Assembly (NCBI RefSeq): GCF_024346715.1
Contig: NZ_AP024852.1
Coordinates: forward strand, 62,001-126,000
Reading direction: 5' to 3'
Source of the DNA: Photobacterium swingsii
Lineage (GTDB): Bacteria; Pseudomonadota; Gammaproteobacteria; Enterobacterales; Vibrionaceae
Length of the DNA: 64,000 bases
The translations under genes were made by a program, and so were the position numbers. Below, one piece after another: positions 38,037-46,644 of this stretch; position 1 is the stretch's first letter, and every line of letters starts with the position of its first letter. The notes beneath the pieces are model-generated. The model ran no database searches. It saw nothing but the letters and a program-made list of their open reading frames with translations, and was not told the DNA's origin.

Positions 38037-38206
38037 GAGTAGGCTCCTTAATTAGCTGCTAAAGATATGTTGTAAATAAAGATAGCATTGTTTTTGTGTG
38101 TTAGGCAAGTCTGAATGTCAATTTGTCGTAAAAAACACAATTTTAAAGTCTATATTTGGCTTTGTTGTTGCTCTTTAACTGTGTTTTTTGATGTGGTTAT
38201 TTTTTG

Positions 38207-38222
38207 AGTGATTAATATCACA
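38207..38222. promoter_or_regulatory. CRP-like site
   Basis: AGTGATTAATATCACA matches the CRP consensus TGTGA-N6-TCACA at nine of ten core positions and is an almost perfect palindrome. The distance to the assigned minus-strand promoter (about 140 bp) is long for direct activation. Confidence 0.5.
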
Positions 38223-38662
38223 CTTTGATTGTTGTGTGTAAGCTATTGATTTGTAGTGGTTTAAATTGTTTCTCACTGTGCATTTTATCGTCATGATTAG
38301 CGTTGTTTATTGTGGTTTATATTTTATTAGTAAATTTAAGGTTCAGTATCCCTAATGGTGTTGGTGCAATATAAAGGCAGGCAATTGTAAGGCTATCTGT
38401 TCTACAACTAGGATATTTATCTATAAATCAACCAACTAAAGTGCTTTTATGATTGTGGGTAACGCATTATTTTCTTTCAGGTATTCATCAGCCTTAGTCA
38501 TGCTGTAATGAACCGTTCCCAATAAATGTTTTTAATATAAGTTGTTGTTTTTGCTTACTTGTTGTTTGTTATTTTTTATTTTTTGTATGTTATTTTGAGT
38601 GGTTTTATCCTTGTTTTCATATGATTGGATTTGTTTTTCTGTTCTTTTTTTCTTTCAGTCAA

Positions 38663-38678
38663 AGGTAAACGTTTGCTT
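38663..38678. promoter_or_regulatory. PurR/LacI-type operator-like palindrome
   Basis: AGGTAAACGTTTGCTT agrees with the PurR consensus (ANGCAANCGNTTNCNT) at 11 of the 12 fixed positions. It lies about 210 bp before yhhN, so the regulated gene is unclear. Confidence 0.4.
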
Positions 38679-38889
38679 GCTGGGTTTTTTATGTCAGAGG
38701 CTTGCTGTGCAAGGGTTTAAGGTGGCTGCATAAGTTATTTCACCTAAAAAGGGCTAATCTATTTGGGTGTGATATACCGCAATAAGGAAAGTTAGGTTTT
38801 ATAAGCGGTGTCTAGTTATCGGGGTGAGTGACTAGACAATAACAATTGGATTTTTACACTGTGCGACATTAATTAAAAATGGTGATGTT

Positions 38890-39522
38890 ATGTGGGTTTG
38901 GTTAGCCATTTCTTTTTCAGCGTTACTACACATTAACGCGGCCTACACTGGGCCAAAGTGGCAGTTTTATCTTTTTAAGCCATTAACGACAGGTTTGTTG
39001 ATGGCTGCTTTATGGCAACATGGTCTGACACATTTTTATCAACAGGCAATCTTTGTTGGCTTGTTGTGCTCTGTGGTTGGCGATATTTTCCTTATGTTGC
39101 CCCGTGATCGCTTTATCCAAGGGCTGGGTGGCTTTTTGGTTGCCCATATCCTCTACTCCATTGCATTTTGGAGTCAGCTTAGCGCCAGCATGGTGTGGTG
39201 GTTACCTGCGATGCTCTTTGGCGGTGGCATTATTGTCTTTTTATTATTGTTGCCCACATTAGGTCGGTTTACTCTTCCTGTGGCTTTATATATTGGCATG
39301 ATCACTCAGATGGCGTGGGCGGCAGGTGAATTTTGGTTAACGACCCAAAGTGTCATGGCGTTATTTGCTTTTGGGGGGGCCGTGATCTTCATGGTGTCCG
39401 ATACGATATTAGCGATTGATCGCTTTAAGGGGCCATATCACAGTTCGCCTGCCACTATCATGACAACCTACTATTTGGCGCAGTCTTTGATTGTGGTCTC
39501 TGCGTTAATGATGCCGCTATAG
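38890..39522 (+). CDS. yhhN: Lysoplasmalogenase-family membrane protein YhhN
   Basis: The 210-residue protein is an integral-membrane protein of the YhhN/TMEM86 family, with about eight helices. Human TMEM86B hydrolyses lysoplasmalogens; bacterial members are thought to be related lysophospholipid hydrolases. Conserved acidic motifs GDIFLMLP and FMVSDTILAIDRF are both present. The start MWVWLAISFSALLHINAAY follows GGTG weakly. It lies near yhhL and rsmD, as in E. coli. Confidence 0.9.
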   Translation: MWVWLAISFSALLHINAAYTGPKWQFYLFKPLTTGLLMAALWQHGLTHFYQQAIFVGLLCSVVGDIFLMLPRDRFIQGLGGFLVAHILYSIAFWSQLSASMVWWLPAMLFGGGIIVFLLLLPTLGRFTLPVALYIGMITQMAWAAGEFWLTTQSVMALFAFGGAVIFMVSDTILAIDRFKGPYHSSPATIMTTYYLAQSLIVVSALMMPL

Positions 39523-39630
39523 TTAATAAGGATGACTGGTTAGCATTACCTACCTGCAGGCACTAACCTATGAATGAAAGAGGCCAAAGCCTAGAGCGGT
39601 CTGGTTCGTTATTAACGAAAAGGTAGCAAG

Positions 39631-39963
39631 ATGTCTGAGCATTGGGTGATAGCGTATCGCGCAGCAAATAGTTTAGAAGCACATTGTCTGAAAGGCTTGC
39701 TGGAAAGTGACAACATTGCCGTGAAACTGACGGGTGAAAACTTATCGTCAGCAGCCGGTGAGTTACCGGCAAACGTGGTGGAAGTCAGTTTATGGGTTGA
39801 TGAGCCAGATAGGGTGAAAGCAGCCTCGATTTTACAACGTTACGAACAGAGCCAAAATGGTCAAGCGTGGCGGTGTGTGCAATGTCATGAAGTCAATGAC
39901 GCACAATTTGAGGTGTGTTGGCAGTGTGGCTGTGATCCTTTGTTATTGACTAAGACAGAGTAG
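39631..39963 (+). CDS. DUF2007 domain protein with C-terminal zinc ribbon
   Basis: The 110-residue protein has an N-terminal DUF2007 domain (AYRAANSLEAHCLKGLLESDNIAVKLTGE), a PII-like fold often found in putative signal-transducing proteins, and a C-terminal zinc ribbon with the Cys pairs CVQC and CWQC (residues about 88-103). There is no signal peptide or membrane helix. Its partner is unknown. Confidence 0.85.
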   Translation: MSEHWVIAYRAANSLEAHCLKGLLESDNIAVKLTGENLSSAAGELPANVVEVSLWVDEPDRVKAASILQRYEQSQNGQAWRCVQCHEVNDAQFEVCWQCGCDPLLLTKTE

Positions 39964-40071
39964 CGTTAATAAGGTGTATTTAAAATACACTTATTTGTTT
40001 TGGGTCAACAAGGCTATCTGAATATATGGTGTAATGATGTTATTCGTTACCATCGACACTGAGAATTTATC

Positions 40072-40314
40072 ATGACTGAATCTGTTCACGCCCACAATGT
40101 TCTTAATATGCTGCTGGAAGACGGCGCTGACTTTTCGCTAGATTCATTGCGCCAAGCTGTTGTAGCCCTGTATGGTGAAGATGTACGTTTTCATACTTGT
40201 AGCCTACAAGATTTAACCTTTGATGCATTGTTGACGTTCTTGCTTGATCGCCGCAAAGTTATTCAAGATGGCGACAAGATTATGGCTAACCGCGATCGTA
40301 TGTGTAGCCATTAA
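40072..40314 (+). CDS. yecH: YecH-like DUF2492 protein
   Basis: The 80-residue protein matches the DUF2492 family (E. coli YecH): SVHAHNVLNMLLEDG, VRFHTCSLQDLTFDALLTFLLDR and a C-terminal MCSH. The His and Cys residues (HAHNVLN, FHTCS, CSH) suggest metal binding, but function is unknown. It is a single gene between the DUF2007 and yhgN genes. Confidence 0.88.
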   Translation: MTESVHAHNVLNMLLEDGADFSLDSLRQAVVALYGEDVRFHTCSLQDLTFDALLTFLLDRRKVIQDGDKIMANRDRMCSH

Positions 40315-40466
40315 AAAATTAATAGAATAAATACGTTTCTGGAGGTGGTTTTAATCGCCTCCTAATTGTTCGTTTGTTATACTCCTCCCGCGCTTTCTTC
40401 AGCCGTCCGGCTGACAACGCCTATATCTACTAATACATACTTACTACTCTCAACTGAGGTCTGCCT

Positions 40467-41060
40467 GTGGAAATTATATCTGCGGCGGTCATGTTATTTT
40501 TAATCATGGATCCGCTGGGTAATCTGCCAGTAATGTTGTCGATCCTGCGGCATATTGAGCCGAAACGTCGACGTCTCATTATGGTGCGGGAATTGTGTTT
40601 TGCGTTGATTATTTTGCTGCTATTTTTGTTTGGCGGTAAACAGATGCTGGCTTTCTTGCATGTATCAACGGAAACCGTGAGCATCTCAGGCGGTATTATC
40701 CTGTTTTTAATTGCCATTAGAATGATCTTCCCGCAACCGGGTGGGGTTACAGGGCTTGCGGCGGGTGAAGAACCTTTCCTTGTACCTATGGCCATTCCAA
40801 TGATCGCAGGGCCATCGGTATTGGCATCATTACTCTTGCTCTCAAATCAAGATCCTACTCGCACTTGGGATTGGGCATTGTCAGTGCTATTAGCTTGGGG
40901 CGCGACGTTTATTGTCTTGATGTTCTATGAAGTATTCAATCGCATCCTGGGCGAACGCGGTTTGAAAGCTATCGAACGTTTGATGGGCTTGTTATTGATT
41001 ATGATGGCGACCCAAATGTTCTTAGATGGTATTCGTTCATACCTGCAGATTGGGGTTTAA
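40467..41060 (+). CDS. yhgN: MarC-family membrane protein YhgN
   Basis: The 197-residue protein is an inner-membrane MarC-family protein with six predicted helices. It matches E. coli YhgN closely (MDPLGNLPVMLSIL, RRRLIMVRE, SISGGIILFLIAIRMIFP, AGEEPFLVPMAIPMIAGP). The start is a GTG at 40467. The role of the family is unknown; early claims of a role in multidrug resistance were not upheld. A strong terminator follows. Confidence 0.93.
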   Translation: MEIISAAVMLFLIMDPLGNLPVMLSILRHIEPKRRRLIMVRELCFALIILLLFLFGGKQMLAFLHVSTETVSISGGIILFLIAIRMIFPQPGGVTGLAAGEEPFLVPMAIPMIAGPSVLASLLLLSNQDPTRTWDWALSVLLAWGATFIVLMFYEVFNRILGERGLKAIERLMGLLLIMMATQMFLDGIRSYLQIGV

Positions 41061-41114
41061 TAGCTGCTAACAGCTGTGAAGTAACGCGAAGTTGCAGCTA
41101 AAAGTGATACATAT

Positions 41115-41144
41115 AAAAAAGGCGGCTAATTGGCCGCCTTTTTT
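41115..41144. terminator. Strong terminator between yhgN and yhhL
   Basis: AAAAAAGGCGGC and GCCGCCTTTTTT are perfectly complementary around TAATTG, between the converging genes. Confidence 0.95.
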
Positions 41145-41177
41145 GTGTCTGGTGTTTTTCGCCAGTAATTGATGAGA

Positions 41178-41444
41178 TTACATCATGTGTTTGCGGCGAA
41201 TATCGAGTAGGGCAAAAATTCCGAAAAATAAAATCGACCACTTTTCCCATTTGCTCATGGCAATTTTATCGCCAAATGCGCCAATGAACATCAGTGCTTG
41301 TACGCCATGCATCATGAATAAGAAGCCTGTCATGATATATAGCACAATCGCTGTTAGCCCTGGAAACGGGTGAAAAATATTAATGGCTAGCACAAGCCAG
41401 ACAAAACCAATGGCTATTTTGGCCAGTAGAAGTAACGTTTTCAT
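41178..41444 (-). CDS. yhhL: DUF1145 membrane protein (YhhL-like)
   Basis: The 88-residue protein has three predicted membrane helices and matches the DUF1145 family (E. coli YhhL). Its ATG overlaps the stop codon of rsmD by one base (TAATG), so it is coupled to rsmD. Function unknown. Confidence 0.88.
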   Translation of the reverse strand: MKTLLLLAKIAIGFVWLVLAINIFHPFPGLTAIVLYIMTGFLFMMHGVQALMFIGAFGDKIAMSKWEKWSILFFGIFALLDIRRKHMM

Positions 41445-42046
41445 TATTCCTCTCTTTCAAATAAGCGATAACTGACTTGCCCCGCTGTTTTTTCACGGTG
41501 AAGGTGCCAGTGAGCAGGGGTCGGTAGATCGCCCAGTTCCTTTTCTGTTTCGATATAAATCATGGCTTGCGGCGTTAGCCAACCATTGGCTTCAAGTAAC
41601 TCAATGACACTCGCGATCAAATCTTTGCGAAATGGCGGGTCAATAAACACGACATCGTGCGGGGTGCCTGGTTGGGCTAAAAACTTGAGCGCATCTGTGT
41701 TGTGTAACGTGGCATTATCAGCCCCAATTGTCGCCAAGTTTTGTTTGATTTGGTTCGCCGCTTTGCTATCGAGTTCTAATAACGTCAGGCTGTCGGCACC
41801 ACGCGAGAGCGCTTCAAACCCTAGGCCGCCACTACCGGCAAAAAGATCTAAGCATTTCGCTTGGTATAAATCTTGTGCCAACCAATTAAATACTGTTTCT
41901 TTAACCCGATCAGTCGTCGGACGCAGCCCTTCAACATCATGAACAGGAAGTTTTCGTCCACGCCAGCGGCCGCTGATGATTCTGACGAATCCTGTTTGGC
42001 GGTTATTTTGTTGATTTCGCCCTGATTGTTGCTTGTGTCTCGTCAT
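41444..42046 (-). CDS. rsmD: 16S rRNA (guanine966-N2)-methyltransferase
   Basis: RsmD methylates G966 of 16S rRNA. The 200-residue protein has the family start VRIISGRWRGRKLPVHDVEGLRPTTDRVKETVFNWL, the SAM-binding LDLFAGSGGLGFEALSRGA and the catalytic DPPF. From the ATG at 42046 (MTRHKQQ) it has a basic N-terminus. It is divergent from ftsY with about 200 bp between them, as in E. coli, and is followed without a gap by yhhL. Confidence 0.95.
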   Translation of the reverse strand: MTRHKQQSGRNQQNNRQTGFVRIISGRWRGRKLPVHDVEGLRPTTDRVKETVFNWLAQDLYQAKCLDLFAGSGGLGFEALSRGADSLTLLELDSKAANQIKQNLATIGADNATLHNTDALKFLAQPGTPHDVVFIDPPFRKDLIASVIELLEANGWLTPQAMIYIETEKELGDLPTPAHWHLHREKTAGQVSYRLFEREE

Positions 42047-42246
42047 AAATTTCGTCGACCGTTCAGAAAATGATAGTATACACCTGTTTTTCGGTGGCAA
42101 ATTAGCCACATTAACACCATGACTATTTCGTTTGCTTATCTCTTACTGACGAGTATGAGGTGAATGAACGAAATGGCCATGAGTTAGGTTTAACTCAACA
42201 GGCTGACATGATGATAATTGTACCAATCAAGCTGTAGGATTTGCCA

Positions 42247-43575
42247 ATGGCAGAAAAAAAGAAACGCGGTTTATTTTCGTGGCTAGGGTTTGGTTCTGAA
42301 GAAAAAGCAGAATCGAATGTTGAACAACCTGCTGTAGACGAAACTGCGCAACAAGAAACGGATACCCAAGCGGCGGCAGATGCTGAAGCACAAGCCGCAG
42401 CTAAAGCGGCGGAAGACGCAGAAGCACAAGCCGCAGCCAAAGCGGCTGAAGAAGCCGAAGCGCAGGCCGTAGCCAAAGCGGCGGAAGAGGCTGAAGCGCA
42501 GGCCGCAGCCAAAGCGGCGGAAGAGGCTGAAGAGGCTGAAGCGCAGGCCGCAGCCAAAGCAGCGGAAGAAGCTGAAGCGCAGGCCGTAGCCAAAGCGGCG
42601 GAAGAAGCTGAAGCACAAGCCGTAGAGGTGCACGAGCAAGAGAAACCAAAGAGTGAAGGCTTCTTTGCACGTCTAATGCGTGGTCTTAAGAAGACAAAAA
42701 TGAACTTCGGCTCTGGTTTTTTTGACCTATTTAGCGGTAAGAAAATTGATGATGAGCTGTACGAAGAGCTAGAAGAGCAATTACTGATCGCCGATGTTGG
42801 TATGGACACTACGGTTAAAATCATTGAGAACTTGACCGATCGTGCCAGCCGTAAAGACCTCAAAGATGGTGAAGCGCTATACGGCCAACTTCGCGAAGAG
42901 CTCAGTGATATGCTAGCGAAGGTAGAGCAACCGCTAGTGATCGACACCACTAAAAAGCCGTTTGTTATCTTGATGGTCGGTGTTAATGGTGTGGGTAAAA
43001 CCACCACTATCGGTAAGCTGGCTAAGCAATTTGAGCGTGAAGGCAAGTCTGTCATGCTTGCGGCGGGTGATACCTTCCGTGCTGCTGCAGTTGAGCAGCT
43101 ACAAGTGTGGGGTGAGCGTAATAACGTCCCTGTTGTTGCTCAACACACTGGCGCGGATAGTGCGTCAGTGATCTTTGATGCGATTGAGTCGGCTAAAGCG
43201 AAGAATGTTGATGTTGTGATTGCTGATACCGCAGGCCGCTTGCAGAATAAAGGTCACTTAATGGAAGAATTACGCAAAATTGTGCGCGTAATGAAGAAAG
43301 TGGATCCAGAAGCACCGCATGAAATTATGCTCACTGTCGATGCAGGCACGGGACAAAATGCGATTAGCCAAGCGAAACTCTTTAGTGATGTGGCGCCAGT
43401 ATCGGGCATTACATTGACCAAACTTGATGGCACTGCAAAAGGCGGGGTCATTTTTGCGATTGCTGATCAATTTAACATTCCAATCCGCTACATTGGTATT
43501 GGTGAAGGCATTGATGACTTACGTCCATTTGCCGCCGATGAGTTTATTGAAGCGCTATTTAGTGACGAGGGTTAA
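42247..43575 (+). CDS. ftsY: Signal recognition particle receptor FtsY
   Basis: FtsY is the membrane-associated SRP receptor and GTPase that delivers ribosome-nascent-chain complexes to SecYEG. The 442-residue protein has an acidic A domain (up to about residue 135) and the NG domain: the four-helix N part, the P-loop GVNGVGKTTTIGKLAK near residue 245, the DTFRAAAVEQL switch, DTAGR, and TKLDGTAKGG. The A domain carries a low-complexity repeat (six 12-residue units rich in Ala, Glu, Gln and Lys; see the separate entry). It is followed three bases later by ftsE. Confidence 0.97.
   Translation: MAEKKKRGLFSWLGFGSEEKAESNVEQPAVDETAQQETDTQAAADAEAQAAAKAAEDAEAQAAAKAAEEAEAQAVAKAAEEAEAQAAAKAAEEAEEAEAQAAAKAAEEAEAQAVAKAAEEAEAQAVEVHEQEKPKSEGFFARLMRGLKKTKMNFGSGFFDLFSGKKIDDELYEELEEQLLIADVGMDTTVKIIENLTDRASRKDLKDGEALYGQLREELSDMLAKVEQPLVIDTTKKPFVILMVGVNGVGKTTTIGKLAKQFEREGKSVMLAAGDTFRAAAVEQLQVWGERNNVPVVAQHTGADSASVIFDAIESAKAKNVDVVIADTAGRLQNKGHLMEELRKIVRVMKKVDPEAPHEIMLTVDAGTGQNAISQAKLFSDVAPVSGITLTKLDGTAKGGVIFAIADQFNIPIRYIGIGEGIDDLRPFAADEFIEALFSDEG
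42385..42624 (+). repeat. 36-bp tandem repeat in the FtsY A domain
   Basis: Six 36-bp units plus a partial one encode 12-residue blocks of the form EAQA(A/V)AKAAEEA. The fourth is lengthened by three codons (EEA). The repeats are almost identical in DNA sequence, so copy number may vary between strains. The region also creates long spurious frames on the opposite strand. Confidence 0.95.
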
Positions 43576-43578
43576 TTC

Positions 43579-44253
43579 GTGATTCGATTTCAGCAGGTAA
43601 GTAAAGTATATCGCGGTGGTGGTGGCAGCCCTGCCTTACAAAAAGTAGATTTTCATCTACAAAAGACCGATATGGCTTTTTTAACAGGTCACTCAGGGGC
43701 TGGTAAAAGTACCTTGCTGAAATTGATTTGCGCCATTGAACGACCAAATGACGGCAAAATATTCTTTAATGGCCATGATATTAGCCGTTTGAGCAATAAA
43801 GATATTCCGTTTTTGCGTCGTAACATTGGGATGATTTTCCAAGATCATAAGCTCTTGCTCGACCGTACTGTTTACGACAATGTGGCATTACCATTGCGTG
43901 TTGAGCAAGCGTCTGAAACCGATATTAAACGTCGTGTTTCAGCCGCATTAGATAAAGTGGGCTTATTGGATAAAGCCCGCTGTTTACCGCTGCAGTTATC
44001 GGGCGGTGAACAACAACGTGTCGGTATAGCCCGAGCGGTTGTGAATAAACCTATGCTGCTGCTGGCGGATGAACCTACTGGTAATCTCGATGCAGCGCTG
44101 TCACAGCAAGTGATGGATTTATTTGAAGAATTTAACCGAGTTGGCGTCAGTGTATTAATGGCAACCCATGATACATCACTGCTGAATTCACGAAACTATC
44201 GTCGACTCGATTTGCAACAAGGTTGTTTAAGGGAGCTGACTCGTGGCGCGTAA
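43579..44253 (+). CDS. ftsE: Cell division ATP-binding protein FtsE
   Basis: FtsE is the ATPase subunit of the FtsEX complex, which controls septal peptidoglycan hydrolases. The 224-residue protein has GHSGAGKST (Walker A), LSGGEQQRVGIARA (signature) and LLADEPTGNLD (Walker B). It begins with GTG, three bases after the ftsY stop, and overlaps ftsX by 11 bp. Confidence 0.97.
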   Translation: MIRFQQVSKVYRGGGGSPALQKVDFHLQKTDMAFLTGHSGAGKSTLLKLICAIERPNDGKIFFNGHDISRLSNKDIPFLRRNIGMIFQDHKLLLDRTVYDNVALPLRVEQASETDIKRRVSAALDKVGLLDKARCLPLQLSGGEQQRVGIARAVVNKPMLLLADEPTGNLDAALSQQVMDLFEEFNRVGVSVLMATHDTSLLNSRNYRRLDLQQGCLRELTRGA

Positions 44254-45169
44254 TAAAGGTGGTTTCTTTGCGATTCATAAACAGCAAGCTGTCGCGGCCT
44301 TACAAGATTTATTTAAGCGTCCGCTTGGCAATGTATTAACACTGGCGGTGCTGGCGTTAGCCCTGACTTTGCCTGCGACTTTCTATCTACTGGCGAAAAA
44401 TGTCGCCTTGGTTGCGCAAGCGTGGCAAAGCCCAACGCAATTGACCCTCTATATAGAAGAGGGCGTGGCAGAGCCAACGGCAAATCGCCTTGCTGGTGAA
44501 TTGCGAGGTTGGTCTGAAATTGAGAGTGTTGAATACATTTCTCCCGATGAAGGCTTACAGCAATTTCGTCAAAATGCAGGCTTTGATCAGGCATTAAGTT
44601 TATTGGATGAGAACCCACTACCTGCAGTAATGGTGATCCGCCCAACTGAAAATTGGCAAAGCAGTACACAAGCAACGGCACTCGCTGCAAAGCTGCGAAC
44701 AGAATCCGCTATTGCTGAAGTGCGACTAGACAGTGATTGGCTACAACGCCTTGCTGCGATCAAGCAACTTGCCATTACTTTGGCAATGATAGTATCTGGC
44801 TTGATGCTGATCGCTGTTTTCTTGATTGTCGGCAACACCTTGCGCTTACAAGTGCTGAACCAAAAAGATGAAATTCAAGTGATGAAATTGGTTGGTGCAA
44901 CCGATCAATTTATCTTACGACCTTACCTCTATACCGGTGTTTGGTACGGCCTGATTGGTGGGATCAGCGCTTGGGTGGTGACGGCCATAGTGACCATATT
45001 ACTCGACAGTGCAGTTGCGACCTTAGCGGGTTTATATGAAAGTAGCTATCGTTTGGTGGGCTTAAGCTGGGATGAAACCTTAATCTTATTGATGATTTCA
45101 GCGTTTCTTGGCTTAGGTGCTGCACGCTTATCGGCAGGGCGTCATTTGAAAGAAATTGAACCTGTCTGA
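44243..45169 (+). CDS. ftsX: Cell division membrane protein FtsX
   Basis: FtsX is the membrane subunit of FtsEX, which activates murein hydrolases at the septum through EnvC-like partners. The 308-residue protein has a short cytoplasmic N-terminus, a first helix (NVLTLAVLALALTLPATFYLLA), a large periplasmic loop, and three further helices near the C-terminus (LAITLAMIVSGLMLIAVFLIVGNTLRL and beyond). It starts inside ftsE. Confidence 0.96.
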   Translation: MARNKGGFFAIHKQQAVAALQDLFKRPLGNVLTLAVLALALTLPATFYLLAKNVALVAQAWQSPTQLTLYIEEGVAEPTANRLAGELRGWSEIESVEYISPDEGLQQFRQNAGFDQALSLLDENPLPAVMVIRPTENWQSSTQATALAAKLRTESAIAEVRLDSDWLQRLAAIKQLAITLAMIVSGLMLIAVFLIVGNTLRLQVLNQKDEIQVMKLVGATDQFILRPYLYTGVWYGLIGGISAWVVTAIVTILLDSAVATLAGLYESSYRLVGLSWDETLILLMISAFLGLGAARLSAGRHLKEIEPV

Positions 45170-45291
45170 CATTTTTTTGTCAATAATTGGTGTAGTTTAC
45201 CCAGCCTGCTTGCAACCGGGGTGCCTTTTTAGGCATTATAGGCGGTTCAAGTAACTTTTCATTCGTATAAAAAACACACGAGGTTTTTTAC

Positions 45292-46152
45292 ATGGCACAA
45301 GCGATGTCTTCAATGGCTTTGGTTTCCGCTGATAGTTTGGATAGCTATATCCAGACCGTAAACGGCTATCCAATGCTGACCGCTGAGCGCGAACGTGAGC
45401 TTGCTGAACGTTTGCATTACGACGGTGATATCGATTCAGCGAAAGCACTCGTCATGTCGCACCTGCGTTTTGTTGTTCATATTGCACGCGGTTATTCTGG
45501 CTATGGTTTACCTATGGCGGATTTGGTGCAAGAGGGCAATATAGGTTTAATGAAAGCCGTGAAACGCTTCAACCCGGAAGTTGGGGTTCGATTAGTTTCA
45601 TTTGCTGTGCATTGGATTAAGGCTGAAATTCACGAATACGTATTACGTAACTGGCGTATTGTGAAAGTGGCAACCACCAAAGCACAACGCAAATTGTTCT
45701 TTAATCTGCGCAAAGCGAAAAAGCGTTTGGGCTGGTTTAACAATGCAGAAGTGAACATGGTAGCTGAACAGCTCGGTGTGGAAGCTTCTGAAGTGCGTGA
45801 GATGGAATCACGTTTAGCTGCGCAAGATCCAACGTTTGAAATGCCAGCTGAAGATGACGATCGTAATAGTGGTTACACGGCACCTGTTTATTTCCTCGAA
45901 GACAAAGCGTCTGATGTGGCCTTAAGCCATGAAGAAAATAACTGGGAATCACACGCCAATAACCGTTTATCGCACGCGTTAGCAACCCTTGACGAACGCA
46001 GTCAGCATATTGTGCGTTCGCGTTGGTTAGATGATGAGAAAACAACGTTGCAGGAACTGGCCGATGAGTACAGTGTATCTGCAGAGCGTATTCGTCAGCT
46101 AGAAAAGAACGCAATGAAGAAGCTAAAAGCAGCGGTAGGTGACCTATTTTAG
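45292..46152 (+). CDS. rpoH: RNA polymerase heat-shock sigma factor RpoH (sigma-32)
   Basis: RpoH directs transcription of heat-shock genes. The 286-residue protein has region 2 ([57 protein letters not shown]), the RpoH box (near residues 130-140, [13 protein letters not shown]) that binds DnaK and FtsH, and region 4 ([27 protein letters not shown]). It follows ftsX after a 120-bp gap and is followed by a terminator. Confidence 0.98.
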   Translation: MAQAMSSMALVSADSLDSYIQTVNGYPMLTAERERELAERLHYDGDIDSAKALVMSHLRFVVHIARGYSGYGLPMADLVQEGNIGLMKAVKRFNPEVGVRLVSFAVHWIKAEIHEYVLRNWRIVKVATTKAQRKLFFNLRKAKKRLGWFNNAEVNMVAEQLGVEASEVREMESRLAAQDPTFEMPAEDDDRNSGYTAPVYFLEDKASDVALSHEENNWESHANNRLSHALATLDERSQHIVRSRWLDDEKTTLQELADEYSVSAERIRQLEKNAMKKLKAAVGDLF

Positions 46153-46186
46153 GATCTTACGCGCATAGCTGATCATCATAAAAATG

Positions 46187-46211
46187 AAGCCGGTATGATA
46201 CCGGCTTTTTT
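46187..46211 (+). terminator. Terminator after rpoH
   Basis: AAGCCGGTAT and ATACCGGCTT pair perfectly with a one-base loop centre and are followed by six T residues. Confidence 0.9.
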
Positions 46212-46271
46212 GTGCCTGAAATTTGGGAGTTACCTCACATTTGTGAGTAGCTTTGTGTATTACTCACCGTT

Positions 46272-46605
46272 TTATCCACAGCTTATGATGGATCCAAACT
46301 ATATGTAGTGGATCCTAAATCTAGAAAACACATTATCAACGTAATTCACAGACTTTTCCACAGTTGGTCGCTTTGTGATCGCTTTTTCACTGAGTGTTCT
46401 ATCAATGTGCGATCAACGCCTTGTCATTGCTGGGTTTATGCACAACCTCGTCGGTGTGGATAAGCCCACATTTTCTGTGCGAGGTTGTGAGTAACTAGAT
46501 AGGATACAATGGCGAGACTGTGGCAAGACGTTGCGATAGCCATGCAATGATCGCAAAACGGACGATCGTCACATATTATGGATCTAATAATAAAGCGGTC
46601 GGATC
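46272..46605. other. DnaA-box and GATC-rich cluster between rpoH and glpE (candidate DnaA-binding locus)
   Basis: Within this noncoding stretch there are three exact TTATNCACA boxes: 46272-46280 (TTATCCACA, plus), 46436-46444 (TTATGCACA, plus) and 46455-46463 (TTATCCACA, minus). The last two face each other across 10 bp. Two weaker boxes with one mismatch lie at 46342-46350 and 46354-46362. Eight GATC sites lie between 46291 and 46605, and two more just left (46153, 46171). A 10-bp perfect inverted repeat (46441-46450 and 46480-46489) encloses the last box. By base frequency alone, three exact boxes are not expected. The roles of such clusters (origin, DnaA titration or reactivation) are known from E. 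coli; the role here is inferred. Confidence 0.6.
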
Positions 46606-46644
46606 TTTGATTCAGACCCTATTCAACAGAAAGTGAGAAAGTGA

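Larger units (their letters stand above)
38037..38889. other. 850-bp AT-rich intergenic region with candidate regulatory sites
   Basis: No supported reading frame was seen in this stretch, which is unusually rich in T and G on the plus strand. It contains a CRP-like site (38207-38222), a PurR/LacI-type palindrome (38663-38678) and an inverted repeat GTCTAGT/ACTAGAC near 38809-38836. It could encode a small RNA. Otherwise it holds the promoters of the 26-codon gene (left) and yhhN (right). Confidence 0.45.

Noticed and set aside
38450..38509. 19-codon frame (starts MIVGN) in the 850-bp gap
   Set aside because: It has no ribosome binding site and no terminator or promoter match.
42195..43055. 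Long open frame on the minus strand across ftsY
   Set aside because: It reads the complement of the Ala/Glu-rich repeats (CASASSAALA blocks). No ribosome binding site or plausible protein, and ftsY is certain on the other strand.
46153..46644. Main chromosomal origin or crtS replication trigger site
   Set aside because: The neighbours (rpoH, glpE) are not those of oriC (mnmG, mioC), and I cannot recognise the crtS sequence. I keep only the weaker claim of a DnaA-binding cluster.
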